From Maribellus sediminis (GTDB taxonomy: Bacteria; Bacteroidota; Bacteroidia; Bacteroidales; Prolixibacteraceae): a stretch of DNA of 64,000 bases. The stretch is taken from the NCBI RefSeq assembly GCF_011799805.1, contig NZ_WXUB01000001.1, forward strand, positions 930,001 to 994,000, in the 5' to 3' direction. The translations under genes and the position numbers were made by a program. How positions within the stretch are numbered: position 1 is the stretch's first letter; each line of letters starts with the position of its first letter. The notes under the pieces are model-generated. The model worked only from the letters and a program-made list of their open reading frames with translations, made no database searches and was not told where the DNA came from. This document shows positions 48,484 to 57,496 of the stretch, piece by piece.

Positions 48484-50163
48484 ATGTGTGGAATAGTAGG
48501 AGTTTTTGATTTAAAGATCACATCGGAGGAATTGAGGCCACAGGTGCTTAAGCAATCGAGAAAGTTGCGTCATCGCGGACCAGACTGGTCGGGGATCTAC
48601 TGTGGCGAAAAGGCGGTGATCGCACACGAAAGACTTTCAATTGTCGATCCTGAATCGGGAGGCCAACCTTTATATAGTAAGGACCGCAAATTAATTCTGG
48701 GTGTAAATGGCGAAATATACAACCACCAGGAGATTCGCAAACAATACGCTGGAAAATATGAATTTATGACCGGTTCGGATTGTGAGGTGATTCTGGCCTT
48801 ATACCGCGATAAAAAAGAAAAGTTCCTGGATGATATGAATGGAATTTTTGCTTTTGCATTATACGATGAGGAAGATGATGCTTACCTGATTGGACGCGAT
48901 CATATCGGAATCATTCCGTTGTACCAGGGATGGGATAAATATGGCAATTATTACGTGGCTTCGGAACTTAAGGCATTGGAACGCTACTGTTTTAAAATTG
49001 AAGAGTTCCCTCCCGGACACTACCTGTACAGTAAAGAGGGTGAAATCAAACGCTGGTATGTGCGCGAATGGACTGAATTTGATAATGTAAAAGATAATCC
49101 TGCCAGTATCGAAGAATTGGCTCAGGCTTTGGAAGATGCAGTGCATCGCCAGTTGATGTCGGATGTTCCGTATGGTGTTCTTTTATCAGGAGGTTTGGAT
49201 TCTTCGATTACGTCGGCGCTGGCCAAAAAATATTCAGGTAAACGTGTAGAATCAGGTGGAGAGAAAGACGCCTGGTGGCCACAGCTTCACTCGTTCGTTA
49301 TTGGTTTGGACGGTTCGCCCGACTTAGCCGCTGCACGAAAAGTGGCTGATCACATTGGTACCGTACATCACGAAATTAATTATACCATACAGGAAGGCTT
49401 GGATGCCATTAAAGACGTAATCTACCACATCGAAACTTACGATGTGACTACAGTTCGCGCATCAACTCCGATGTACATGTTGTCGCGTGTAATCAAATCG
49501 ATGGGTATTAAAATGGTACTTACAGGCGAAGGTGCCGACGAACTTTTTGGTGGTTACCTTTATTTTCATAAAGCACCGGATGCTCAGGCCTTTCACGAGG
49601 AAAGTGTGCGCAAGGTAAGCCGACTGAACATGTACGACTGTTTGCGTGCCAATAAATCGCTTGCGGCCTGGGGTGTTGAAGGACGTGTTCCTTTCCTCGA
49701 TAAGGAATTTGTTGATGTGGCCATGCGTTTCAACCCGGAAGAAAAGATGGCTAAAAACGGCAAAATGGAAAAACATTGTTTACGGGAAGCATTTGCCGGG
49801 TACCTGCCCGATGAGGTTGCCTGGCGTCAAAAAGAGCAATTCTCGGATGGTGTTGGCTACGGTTGGATCGATACCTTAAAAGCCATTGCCAAAGAGAAAG
49901 TAAGCGATGAAATGATGGATAACGCGAAATTTCGTTTTCCGATCAATACACCAAACAGCAAGGAAGAATATTTATACCGCGAAATCTATAGCGAACATTT
50001 CCCTTCCGACGCAGCTGCCAAGTGTGTGCCTTCTGAAGCATCAATTGCATGTAGCACTGCCGCCGCATTGGAATGGGACGCCTCTTTTAAAAACAACGCC
50101 GATCCTTCGGGTAGGGCAGTGAACATGGTTCACGAAAAAGGTACCAGCTTTGCCGGTAAATAA
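48484..50163 (+). CDS. asnB: Asparagine synthase (glutamine-hydrolysing)
   Basis: A 559-residue class II glutamine amidotransferase making asparagine from aspartate, ATP and glutamine. Cys2 (MCGIVGVFD) is the glutaminase nucleophile. RHRGPDWSG and GVNGEIYNHQEI complete the first domain. The synthetase domain has the PP-loop YGVLLSGGLDSSITSALAKK and MVLTGEGADELFGGYLY. Length and layout match AsnB of E. coli type. It is a single-gene unit with its own promoter and terminator. Confidence 0.98.
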   Translation: MCGIVGVFDLKITSEELRPQVLKQSRKLRHRGPDWSGIYCGEKAVIAHERLSIVDPESGGQPLYSKDRKLILGVNGEIYNHQEIRKQYAGKYEFMTGSDCEVILALYRDKKEKFLDDMNGIFAFALYDEEDDAYLIGRDHIGIIPLYQGWDKYGNYYVASELKALERYCFKIEEFPPGHYLYSKEGEIKRWYVREWTEFDNVKDNPASIEELAQALEDAVHRQLMSDVPYGVLLSGGLDSSITSALAKKYSGKRVESGGEKDAWWPQLHSFVIGLDGSPDLAAARKVADHIGTVHHEINYTIQEGLDAIKDVIYHIETYDVTTVRASTPMYMLSRVIKSMGIKMVLTGEGADELFGGYLYFHKAPDAQAFHEESVRKVSRLNMYDCLRANKSLAAWGVEGRVPFLDKEFVDVAMRFNPEEKMAKNGKMEKHCLREAFAGYLPDEVAWRQKEQFSDGVGYGWIDTLKAIAKEKVSDEMMDNAKFRFPINTPNSKEEYLYREIYSEHFPSDAAAKCVPSEASIACSTAAALEWDASFKNNADPSGRAVNMVHEKGTSFAGK

Positions 50164-50201
50164 CCGAAGTTATTGTTGAGAAAGTATATCAGTCAATTCT
50201 G

Positions 50202-50233
50202 AAAACCACTCGTATTATTACGGGTGGTTTTTT
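50202..50233. terminator. Bidirectional terminator between asnB and the thioredoxin-like gene
   Basis: AAAACCACTCGTA (50202-50214) pairs with TACGGGTGGTTTT (50219-50231, one G-U) around a 4-nt loop and has T runs on both strands. Confidence 0.9.
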
Positions 50234-50876
50234 ATGAATTTTCCAATAAAAGACGTGTAGATTCCAGGATGTAAACCAACGGATACTCTCCTAAATAGGC
50301 AAAGTATTTGCCATTTGGAGCAATTACCACAAAACTGCCGCACGGATAGTGATAGTTGAAAAAATTCTTCTCGAAGAAAAGACCGGGGTCCTGAATCCAT
50401 TCCTGTTTTTTCTTTTTCAGATTTAACCCGGTGTCGTCTTTATAAATCCTTACCAGATTGATTTGCTCATCAATTTTTTCCAATTCATTTCTGAGCACAT
50501 CTTTTTTTGAGTTACTCTTGGTCCCACCTGAGTTGCATTTATCGCGCCCCGGATAATAGATACAAACAATTGGTTTATCAAAATTGAGGGAATAGATGGA
50601 TAAAGAATCCAGTGTTTTATAAACCTTTTCAATATGAACTAAATTTCCTTCAGCATAGCGGTATACCAGACGTTTGTGGTTGCTGGAATCTCCCGGCACT
50701 TCTAGATAATCTCGCGAATCGAGTTGTTCCATGTATTTCTCTTCAGAAATTTCCATGTTTGTTTCATCGAAATATCGGACTGTTTCCTGAGACAGACCTG
50801 GTCGCTGTTGAGCGCACAACAAGAAATGTGTAAGGTTCAAAAGGACAAAAACTATAGAACAAAAGATTGATTTCAT
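50232..50876 (-). CDS. Secreted protein with degenerate thioredoxin-like fold
   Basis: A 214-residue predicted exported protein. I choose ATG 50876 (MKSIFCSIVFVLLNLTHFLLCAQQ), giving a signal peptide cut after LLCAQ; an in-frame TTG nine codons earlier is less likely. The C-terminal half resembles a thioredoxin: KPIVCIYYPGRDKC in the active-site region, then a helix, then YPCGSFVVIAPNGKYFAYLGE where thioredoxins have the cis-Pro and the last strands. Only one Cys remains in the motif (GRDKCNSGG), so disulfide exchange seems impaired. The thioredoxin relation is inference. It lies 33 bp after the patatin gene on the same strand. Confidence 0.6.
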   Translation of the reverse strand: MKSIFCSIVFVLLNLTHFLLCAQQRPGLSQETVRYFDETNMEISEEKYMEQLDSRDYLEVPGDSSNHKRLVYRYAEGNLVHIEKVYKTLDSLSIYSLNFDKPIVCIYYPGRDKCNSGGTKSNSKKDVLRNELEKIDEQINLVRIYKDDTGLNLKKKKQEWIQDPGLFFEKNFFNYHYPCGSFVVIAPNGKYFAYLGEYPLVYILESTRLLLENS

Positions 50877-50909
50877 TTGAGGAGAAAATTGTTCCGTTTT
50901 CAATACTTA

Positions 50910-51776
50910 TTATTTTATATCATCAAGCACTTTTTGTGCGGCCAGTCTTCCCGTTTCGATCACTTCTTTGGCTTTATAAAAATCGTAAGTGCCACAGGTG
51001 TCGCGCGAGGTTTCTATCAATATATCGGGGTTGCCGTTTTTAATGGTAAGTTGAGCCAATTGCAACATTCCGGTGGCAAGTGTATTATCGATCAGCGAAA
51101 GAAAGCCCAAACTGTGTTCTTTTTCTTTTGAGCTGCTAAGAAATTCGCTGATGTTGCTGAGCCATTTTTTGTATTTCGACTCTTTCTCTTCTTCTTCTTT
51201 TTTATTCAATACCGGAGTAATCGCAGGTATATTGGCATTAACATGAACCACGACGAGCTTGTCGCCTTTGGTTCTTTTTACGTTCGAAATCGGCACATTA
51301 TTCATCACTCCGCCGTCAACAAGCACAGCGCCATTCTTCTTTATCGGCGTGAAGACTGTAGGTATGGCAATCGATGCCCGAATGGCATCATAAAGGCTGC
51401 CGCTGGTAAATACCACTTCCTGGTGCTTGATTATGTCGGTGGCTGTGGCCGAGTAGGGAATAGGCAGTTCTTCAATTTTTACATCGGGAATAAACTCCTT
51501 CATGGCGTTAAGTACTTTTTCACCTTTTACAATACCCGCCGCACCCAGGGTGAAATCAACCAGTTTAAATAGTTCGAAATGATCGAGCGAGATCATCCAG
51601 TCCCGGAATTCGCTTAACTTACCATGGGCATAAACGCCTCCTACCAAAGCTCCCATTGAAGTTCCGGCAATGGAAGTAATTTCAAAATCGTGTTTTTCAA
51701 GTTCTTCAATAACCCCAATGTGAGCTAATCCACGGGCTCCGCCTCCCGATAAAACCAACGCAATTTTCTGACTCAT
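50910..51776 (-). CDS. Patatin-like phospholipase
   Basis: A 288-residue lipid acyl hydrolase of the patatin/NTE family. The oxyanion loop is LSGGGARGLAHIG (residues 9-21), nucleophile Ser40 is in GTSMG, and the dyad Asp154 is in DGGVMNN. It has no signal peptide, so it is probably cytoplasmic; it also lacks the barrel that surface patatins of Bacteroidota carry. The start at 51776 is preferred over an in-frame start at 51830, whose extra residues would be strongly basic and hydrophobic without matching the family. It is followed directly by the thioredoxin-like gene. Confidence 0.93.
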   Translation of the reverse strand: MSQKIALVLSGGGARGLAHIGVIEELEKHDFEITSIAGTSMGALVGGVYAHGKLSEFRDWMISLDHFELFKLVDFTLGAAGIVKGEKVLNAMKEFIPDVKIEELPIPYSATATDIIKHQEVVFTSGSLYDAIRASIAIPTVFTPIKKNGAVLVDGGVMNNVPISNVKRTKGDKLVVVHVNANIPAITPVLNKKEEEEKESKYKKWLSNISEFLSSSKEKEHSLGFLSLIDNTLATGMLQLAQLTIKNGNPDILIETSRDTCGTYDFYKAKEVIETGRLAAQKVLDDIK

Positions 51777-52007
51777 TTTGAATTGAATTAATTTCAATAA
51801 AAATACAAAGATTCGCTTTTTCCGATGCAATTTTTCCGGTAAACAATATGCCTTTGCCTCATATCGAATATTTTAAATGTTTGATTATCTTCGAACCTTA
51901 ATTCTGTATTTAAAAATTCAGAATGCTTTTGGTGGATAATGGCTTCACAAAGGAGAAAGTAAATCACCAATTAAAAAACAACATCGAAATCTTTAAATTG
52001 TAATTAT

Positions 52008-53102
52008 ATGAAAAAGTATTTTGTTTTGATTTTTGCTGCCGGACTTTTTGCATGTTCGCAGCAAAGCGGTTTTAAAATTAACGTTAACCTCGAAGGTGCC
52101 GAAGGACAGGTGGTTCTTGAAGAACGTAAAGATGGCGCACTGGTGGGTATTGATACGGCTGATATTGTTGATGGTACTGCAGTTCTTGAAGGTGAAGTAG
52201 AAGTTCCCGGAGCATATTACCTTTCGATATTAGGGCAGCGGGCAAAAGCACTGGTTTTTGTTGAAAATGCAAAAATGACGGTAAGCGGTAAAGCTGATTC
52301 AATTCGTTTTGCGAAAGTTAGTGGTTCGGCCAGTCACGACGATTATGCAGCGTTAAGCGATAAACTGAAAAAGATCTCTGATGAGTATATGGCCCTCTAC
52401 CAGGAAGCCAGAACCGCTGAAGCTGCAGGTGATACTGCAAAGTCGGCTAAACTAATGGCGCAGGTTGAGGAAATGTACGAAAGTACCAATACTATTCAGG
52501 AAGATTTTGTAAAAGAACATCCGGCATCGTATGTAACTCCAATTATTCTTGGTGGAATTTCCTATGGAAAAGAAGCCGATGAACTGGAAGCACTGGTAAA
52601 CGGTTTGGATCCAAAGATTCAGGAAGTGCCAAGTATTGTTGAGCTGAAAGATAAAATAGAGAAACTGAAAGTCGTAGCTATCGGGCAGATTGCTCCCGAT
52701 TTTACCCAGAACGATCCTGAAGGAAATCCGGTGAAATTCTCTGATGTTTATTCGCAGCACGAATTGACTTTACTCGATTTCTGGGCGTCGTGGTGTGGTC
52801 CTTGTCGTCAGGAAAACCCAAATGTTGTGGCTGTTTTTAATGAATTTAAAGACAAAGGCTTCACCGTTTTTGGTGTTTCACTCGATCGTGATAAAGAAGC
52901 TTGGTTAAAGGGAATCGAAGACGATGGCTTAACCTGGACACAGGTTTCTGACCTTGCTTACTGGAATAACACAGTGGCTAAAACCTATGCTGTTAGCGGA
53001 ATTCCTCACAGTATTCTTGTAGGCAAAGACGGTAAGATCATTGCCAAAAACAAGCGTGGCGATGAGCTTCGCGAAGCGGTTCAGGAATATTTGAATAACT
53101 AG
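52008..53102 (+). CDS. TlpA-like thioredoxin-domain lipoprotein
   Basis: A 364-residue lipoprotein with lipobox AGLFAC (Cys16). An N-terminal DUF4369-like beta domain (about 20-120) is followed by a helical linker and a TlpA/AhpC-type thioredoxin domain (about 225-364) with active site Cys263-Gly-Pro-Cys266 in FWASWCGPCRQENP and IPHSILVGKDGKI. It probably reduces disulfides or handles peroxides outside the inner membrane. It is monocistronic with a terminator downstream. Domain names are from family knowledge. Confidence 0.88.
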   Translation: MKKYFVLIFAAGLFACSQQSGFKINVNLEGAEGQVVLEERKDGALVGIDTADIVDGTAVLEGEVEVPGAYYLSILGQRAKALVFVENAKMTVSGKADSIRFAKVSGSASHDDYAALSDKLKKISDEYMALYQEARTAEAAGDTAKSAKLMAQVEEMYESTNTIQEDFVKEHPASYVTPIILGGISYGKEADELEALVNGLDPKIQEVPSIVELKDKIEKLKVVAIGQIAPDFTQNDPEGNPVKFSDVYSQHELTLLDFWASWCGPCRQENPNVVAVFNEFKDKGFTVFGVSLDRDKEAWLKGIEDDGLTWTQVSDLAYWNNTVAKTYAVSGIPHSILVGKDGKIIAKNKRGDELREAVQEYLNN

Positions 53103-53125
53103 TGAAAAGTACAAACTGATAAAGG

Positions 53126-53166
53126 GAACCATTCTTCAGCTTGTGTGAGGAATGGTTCTTTTTTTA
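53126..53166 (+). terminator. Terminator of the TlpA-like gene
   Basis: GAACCATTC pairs with GAATGGTTC around a 15-nt loop and is followed by TTTTTTT. Confidence 0.85.
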
Positions 53167-53192
53167 GTTGAAATCGCTTACTTAAATCTGAT

Positions 53193-54104
53193 ATGCAAAA
53201 CCATTTTGGAGAAATAGCAGGTGTGCTTACAGCAGTATTCTGGACGATTACAGCACTGGCTTTTGAATCGGCAGGAAAAAAGGTAGGATCGCTTGCGGTG
53301 AATCTTATTCGCCTGGTAATCGCTTTTTTTCTCATTGGTATTTACAGTTGGGTGGTTCGTGGTTTTTTCTTCCCTACCGATGCCACCTGGTTTGCCTGGA
53401 AATGGCTGGCACTTTCGGGACTGATTGGTTTTGTAATTGGTGATCTTTTATTGTTTCAGTCGTACCTGATTATTGGTGCACGTGTGGCTATGCTAATCAT
53501 GGCGCTGGCACCACCCTTTGCAGCTTTTATCGGCTGGCTGATGCTGGGCGAGGTACTTTCTCCCATGAATTGGCTCGGGATGGTAGTTACCATGAGTGGT
53601 ATTGTTCTGGTAATTCTGAAACGCGAGAAATCGGAGGAGAACGGTGCGATCATCAAAAAGTTGAAATCGAATTATTCGCTTCCCGGACTTTTGCTGGCAC
53701 TTGGTGGCGCACTGGGACAGGCTGCCGGTTTGGTGATCAGCAAAAAAGGAATGGGCGACTACGATGCTTTTTCGGCTACACAAATACGCGTACTAACCGG
53801 GATTGTGGGATTCTCTATTTTGTTCTTTTTTATTCGGCGCTGGAAGCTGGTGGGGCTGGCTTTAAAAAATGGCTCGGCCATGAAACGCATCACATTGGGA
53901 GCTTTCTTTGGCCCTTTTCTGGGCGTTTCTTTTTCATTGCTGGCAGTGCAACACACACAAACCGGTATTGCCGCCACATTAATGGCCATCGTTCCGGTAC
54001 TGATTATTGCCCCCGCCGTGCTTATTTTCCACGAAAAAGTAAACTGGAAAGAAATTCTTGGCGCCGTAATAACAGTTGCAGGAGTAGCTTTGTTTTTTCT
54101 ATAG
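53193..54104 (+). CDS. EamA/DMT-family transporter
   Basis: A 303-residue inner-membrane protein with ten predicted helices in two EamA repeats (first about 5-140, second about 155-303). The repeats end in AWMLGEVLSPMNWLGMVVTMSGIVLVIL-like and FHEKVNWKEILGAVITVAGVALFFL-like segments, the family hallmark. Substrates of this family are metabolites such as amino acids or nucleotide sugars; none can be assigned. Confidence 0.93.
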   Translation: MQNHFGEIAGVLTAVFWTITALAFESAGKKVGSLAVNLIRLVIAFFLIGIYSWVVRGFFFPTDATWFAWKWLALSGLIGFVIGDLLLFQSYLIIGARVAMLIMALAPPFAAFIGWLMLGEVLSPMNWLGMVVTMSGIVLVILKREKSEENGAIIKKLKSNYSLPGLLLALGGALGQAAGLVISKKGMGDYDAFSATQIRVLTGIVGFSILFFFIRRWKLVGLALKNGSAMKRITLGAFFGPFLGVSFSLLAVQHTQTGIAATLMAIVPVLIIAPAVLIFHEKVNWKEILGAVITVAGVALFFL

Positions 54105-54481
54105 CAAAAGCTTAAGCTTGCACTTTATTCCATTCGTCGATTTTAGATTATTTTTATCGTGCTGCAAATTAGTTGTTTAGTCTGAGTTAGTGTGGTGCGT
54201 GACTAAAATCATGTTCAAATTTTTGTTTTTTCAAGCTACTCAAATTATTTTCACGTATCCTTAATACAAAACAACTTTACGATAAATGTACTAGCATAAT
54301 GAACTAATGACAGTAACTTGGACGTAGCCAGGCTACACAACCCAAACCAAACCTTTGCTTGTGATAGCTGTAAACTACCTTTAAATGGCTCTTCTTTATT
54401 TCCGTTAGGAATTTCATTGCATGGAAGCATCAAACGCTTCCTATTAATTTATTATTTATTCATATTAAAAAATTTATATAA
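54105..54481. other. Intergenic region with two small inverted repeats
   Basis: Non-coding stretch. GTAGCCAGGCTAC (54324-54336) is a perfect 6-1-6 palindrome. GGAAGC and GCTTCC (54423-54428, 54436-54441) form a small hairpin 40 bp before the next gene. Neither has a T run, so they are not clear terminators. No open frame is convincing. Confidence 0.4.
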
Positions 54482-55132
54482 ATGAAAAGAAACAACAAAT
54501 TTCTCGTAAAATTTTTATGCTTAGTAGTGTTTATTGGAACCACTGTAAGCGCAACATCATCCGCACAAAATAGCAGAACTGCCAAAGATCTTACACGATA
54601 TGAAGTGGCCGTAGACCTTCAAAATTTATTCTCTGACGGTATCCCGGATAAGGTATTATTCAAGTTAAATAATATTAAAAATAACCAAATAATAGGGGCA
54701 TATCGTTTTGGAATTGGTACCTCTTATAGTGTGAGTAAATATAGTGTTACTCATGATGATGAGAACTATGAATTAACCGGAAAAGAACAAAAAACCAACT
54801 TCTCGTTCTCTCTCGGTTATGAATTTCAAAACAAATTCAATAAAGCTGTTTTTTATTACGGGGCTGATGCTGGAGCTTATTTAGGCATTATCGACGATAT
54901 GGATTATCCCAAAACGGATGATTATTATAATATTTCCTTTGTTCCTTTTGTCGGAGTAAAAGTATTGTTATCAAGTAATTTATCAATAGCTTTTGAAACC
55001 GGTATAGAAAACAAATTCGAACGTTGGAAAACGGAAGGGACAAATGTTGATCCAAACAATAGAGTAAAGCACACTTATTATCATTCCCGAATTCAATTAC
55101 CTTATAGTTTAACTTTTAATTTTAATTTTTAA
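54482..55132 (+). CDS. Outer-membrane beta-barrel protein, unknown function
   Basis: A 216-residue exported protein. The signal peptide ends TSSAQ (about residue 29). The mature part alternates hydrophobic and polar residues in strand-like stretches (YRFGIGTSYSVSKYSV, FSFSLGYEF, VPFVGVKVLLSSNLSIAFETGIE) and ends in the aromatic NFNF typical of outer-membrane barrels. This looks like an 8-stranded OmpW/OmpX-size barrel. I do not recognise a specific family. AT-rich codon use differs from its neighbours, which may reflect recent acquisition or low expression. Confidence 0.65.
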   Translation: MKRNNKFLVKFLCLVVFIGTTVSATSSAQNSRTAKDLTRYEVAVDLQNLFSDGIPDKVLFKLNNIKNNQIIGAYRFGIGTSYSVSKYSVTHDDENYELTGKEQKTNFSFSLGYEFQNKFNKAVFYYGADAGAYLGIIDDMDYPKTDDYYNISFVPFVGVKVLLSSNLSIAFETGIENKFERWKTEGTNVDPNNRVKHTYYHSRIQLPYSLTFNFNF

Positions 55133-55203
55133 TGAACAAACACATTGAGATTCTTACTGAACTGTTACTGAAAAACAAATTTCATAAAATTATAGGGAAG
55201 CAT

Positions 55204-55247
55204 GGTTGAGGCCTTCAAGCATTAATGGAAGCTTGATTGCCTCAATT
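55204..55247. terminator. Long hairpin between the beta-barrel and S37 peptidase genes
   Basis: TTGAGGC and TCAAGC (55206-55220) pair with GCTTGA and GCCTCAA (55231-55245), separated by a 2x2 internal loop. It lies between convergent genes and probably ends both transcripts, though the T run is weak. Confidence 0.6.
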
Positions 55248-55286
55248 ATCTATAATAATATACAGGATATAAGAAAAAGCGCAGAA

Positions 55287-56582
55287 TTACTTTTTCATTT
55301 CCAGCCATTCTTCCAGTTTGGCTTTTACCAGTGCTTTTTGATCTTCCGGAAGGTTTCCGATACGTGCGTTATGGCTTCCTTCAGGTTTTACAATTTTCAG
55401 GAAATTGTCTTTCTGTGGTACTTCAAATGCCGAGGCCGACCAGGGATCCCATTCGCCGTAAATAAAGAGTATTCTAGAGTCTGTGGTATCGATAAACTTT
55501 TTCACCGCAAGAGCAGTTTTTGGTTGGTATTTAACCTTTAAATCTTTGGGTAGATAGATTTTGGTCATCCAGCCTTCGGCGCTTTTTATACGCAGATAAT
55601 CTTTAAATGGTTCGGTGTCGTAACCATAATAACCCAACTCGCGTGCAGCCTGAATGTAGAACGATAAGAAGATATTAACGCCTTCATCGCTGAGGTACAT
55701 AGGCGACGATATTTTTACCAGGTGCTCAAAGATCACATCATCTCCGGCGTCAGTGGCCGGAATAGCATCGATCGGAGTGCCGTACTGCCAGAATCCGTAG
55801 GAATATTCCAACACCACAAAGTCCAGCATTTCTTCCGGCTCTAAGCGGGAATGTAACTTTTTTTCTTCACAATAATCTTTTAGCATCGGCACAAATTCGT
55901 CACGGTGCTTTACTACATAAAGCTGAAGATCGCGTACTTTTTTTCGGCCTTCAGCAGTTCCCGTAACATTTGCTATGAAAGGTTCGTGGCGGCCATCTTC
56001 AACAGCAAAATTCAGCGGAGCAACATATGGAATCGAAACATCAACATCGTCGGGATAGAGCCAACGGTGATAAACGACTGTCTGTCCGCCTTTGCTGATG
56101 CCAGTGGTGATCCATTTTTCCTCGTAATATTTTTTCATCATTTGAATCACTTCGTGATGATCGGCAGCTGCATTCCGCACGGTCAGGTAGTCCCAGTTTA
56201 GCGGATCGGGCATCGATTCGCCAAAATAACGGTGATCCATACAAATTTGGTTGGCTTCCAAAATCGGACTCAGTTCGTTTATGTACCTCGGATTTTCGGC
56301 ATAACCACCATTGTAACCTTCAGTAATAAAAACCACCGGGCGATCTACTCCTTTGTTACAAATGATCACACGCTGCAAAAAAGTTCCTTTTTTAGGGTGC
56401 CGGTGATCCAGAGGCTGTTCCACCATTATTTTATACTTCTCGTTAAAAAAGTCATTCGTCTCCAGCTTCTCGATGCTTTTAACTTGCGGTTGTTCCTTTA
56501 AAAATGCTTCGAGCGAAGGATACTGTGCAAAAACAAATGTTGACAGCAGCAGTAAAAGCAGTAGCAATTGAAATCTTTTCAT
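55287..56582 (-). CDS. S37-family prolyl tri/tetrapeptidyl aminopeptidase
   Basis: A 431-residue exported serine peptidase, alpha/beta-hydrolase fold. The signal peptide ends STFVFAQ (residue 20). Nucleophile Ser163 lies in TTGISKGGQT. The preceding DHRYFGESMP matches the S28/S37 signature. The later FIYGEWDPWS with Asp and GSHNARIGNLP with His complete a plausible triad. Family members such as PtpA of Porphyromonas release tri- and tetrapeptides ending in proline. It would act outside the inner membrane and fits a peptide-using lifestyle. Confidence 0.85.
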   Translation of the reverse strand: MKRFQLLLLLLLLSTFVFAQYPSLEAFLKEQPQVKSIEKLETNDFFNEKYKIMVEQPLDHRHPKKGTFLQRVIICNKGVDRPVVFITEGYNGGYAENPRYINELSPILEANQICMDHRYFGESMPDPLNWDYLTVRNAAADHHEVIQMMKKYYEEKWITTGISKGGQTVVYHRWLYPDDVDVSIPYVAPLNFAVEDGRHEPFIANVTGTAEGRKKVRDLQLYVVKHRDEFVPMLKDYCEEKKLHSRLEPEEMLDFVVLEYSYGFWQYGTPIDAIPATDAGDDVIFEHLVKISSPMYLSDEGVNIFLSFYIQAARELGYYGYDTEPFKDYLRIKSAEGWMTKIYLPKDLKVKYQPKTALAVKKFIDTTDSRILFIYGEWDPWSASAFEVPQKDNFLKIVKPEGSHNARIGNLPEDQKALVKAKLEEWLEMKK

Positions 56583-56616
56583 TTTGCAATTTTTATTCTA
56601 AATATAAAATGCGTTA

Positions 56617-56774
56617 ATATTTTTAGCGCCGTCCTTTAGTGCGGCGATTTATGAGTTTCCCAGATGAAATTTGATTTTCCGGAAATTTCGAAGTTTGTAG
56701 GATACAAAATTTCCGGAAAATAAGTACGAAATGAATGTCTCTTGCCACCGCACTAAAGTACGGTGCAAAAAATA
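56617..56774. repeat. REP-like paired hairpins in inverted orientation
   Basis: Two similar hairpins face each other: CGCCG...CGGCG at 56627-56646 and CACCG...CGGTG at about 56747-56765. They share the core CTTTAGTGCGG (in the second read on the opposite strand). Between them a second inverted pair (ATTTTCCGGAAATTT against its complement) extends the symmetry. Left and right halves are imperfect inverted copies over about 70 bp each, flanked by T- and A-rich ends. This is the layout of a BIME-type repeat or a small non-autonomous element. Confidence 0.65.
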
Positions 56775-56831
56775 CAAGCCAATGCTTCAACTGTCAAACT
56801 CATTTTATCAAGCTTAGTTAACAGGTTTTCT

Positions 56832-56839
56832 TACTTTTG
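56832..56839 (+). promoter_or_regulatory. -7 element of the cyclophilin gene
   Basis: TACTTTTG fits TAnnTTTG, with start near 56846, 27 nt before the ATG. A -33 element is not clear. Confidence 0.5.
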
Positions 56840-56872
56840 AATGCAAGTAAATCATTCTATTCAAATTAAAAA

Positions 56873-57454
56873 ATGAAGAAAGTAATATTGTTATCGTGGC
56901 TGCTGATTGTTTTTGTTCAGTTAAGCTTTGCCGGGCAATTGCCCAAAGTTCTGATGACTACAAGTTTGGGTAAGATTGTATTGGAGATTGATACTGTTCG
57001 TGCCCCGGTAACGGCTAAAAACTTTTTGATGCACGTTAAAAATGGAACGTACAAAAATGCAGTGTTTTACCGTGTAGTTCGCCCGGATAATCAACCCAAC
57101 AACGCTATTAAAATTGAAGTGATCCAGGGTGGGGTTTACGATGATAAGCTGATTGATCAGATTCCGACAATAGCACATGAAACAACTGAAATGACGGGTA
57201 TCAAACACAAAGACGGCACTTTTTCGATGGCCAGGTACACGCCGGGAACCGCCTGCTCCGAATTTTTTATTTGTGTTGGCGATCAGCCGGAACTGGATTT
57301 TGGTGGTAAACGAAATCCCGACGGTCAGGGATTTGCAGCTTTCGGACAAGTAGTAAAAGGAATGAAAGTGGTTCGGAAAATTCAGCAGCAAAAAGATAAA
57401 GCACAGTATTTGCTCGCACCTGTGAAAATTGAAAGCATCGGGATACTAAAATAA
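56873..57454 (+). CDS. Exported cyclophilin-type peptidyl-prolyl isomerase
   Basis: A 193-residue prolyl isomerase. The signal peptide ends LSFAG (about residue 21). The cyclophilin domain includes APVTAKNFLMHVKNGTYKNAVFYRVV, IEVIQGG, GTFSMARYTPGTACSEFFICVGD, and FAAFGQVVKGMKVVRKI. The catalytic Arg of the usual FHRV region is represented by FYRVV. It would help folding of periplasmic or outer-membrane proteins. Monocistronic, with a terminator after it. Confidence 0.92.
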   Translation: MKKVILLSWLLIVFVQLSFAGQLPKVLMTTSLGKIVLEIDTVRAPVTAKNFLMHVKNGTYKNAVFYRVVRPDNQPNNAIKIEVIQGGVYDDKLIDQIPTIAHETTEMTGIKHKDGTFSMARYTPGTACSEFFICVGDQPELDFGGKRNPDGQGFAAFGQVVKGMKVVRKIQQQKDKAQYLLAPVKIESIGILK

Positions 57455-57455
57455 A

Positions 57456-57480
57456 AAATGGCCCCGAAGGGCCATTTCTT
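57456..57480. terminator. Bidirectional terminator between cyclophilin and SusE-like genes
   Basis: AAATGGCCC (57456-57464) pairs with GGGCCATTT (57469-57477) around a stable CGAA tetraloop. A run of A on the left and T on the right allow use by both convergent genes. Confidence 0.9.
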
Positions 57481-57496
57481 GTAAAATTATTTTGTT

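Noticed and set aside
53570-54115. A 181-codon plus-strand frame overlapping the EamA transporter gene
   Set aside because: Its composition is Arg/Cys/His-rich as expected for a shifted frame, while the transporter frame shows ten regular helices.
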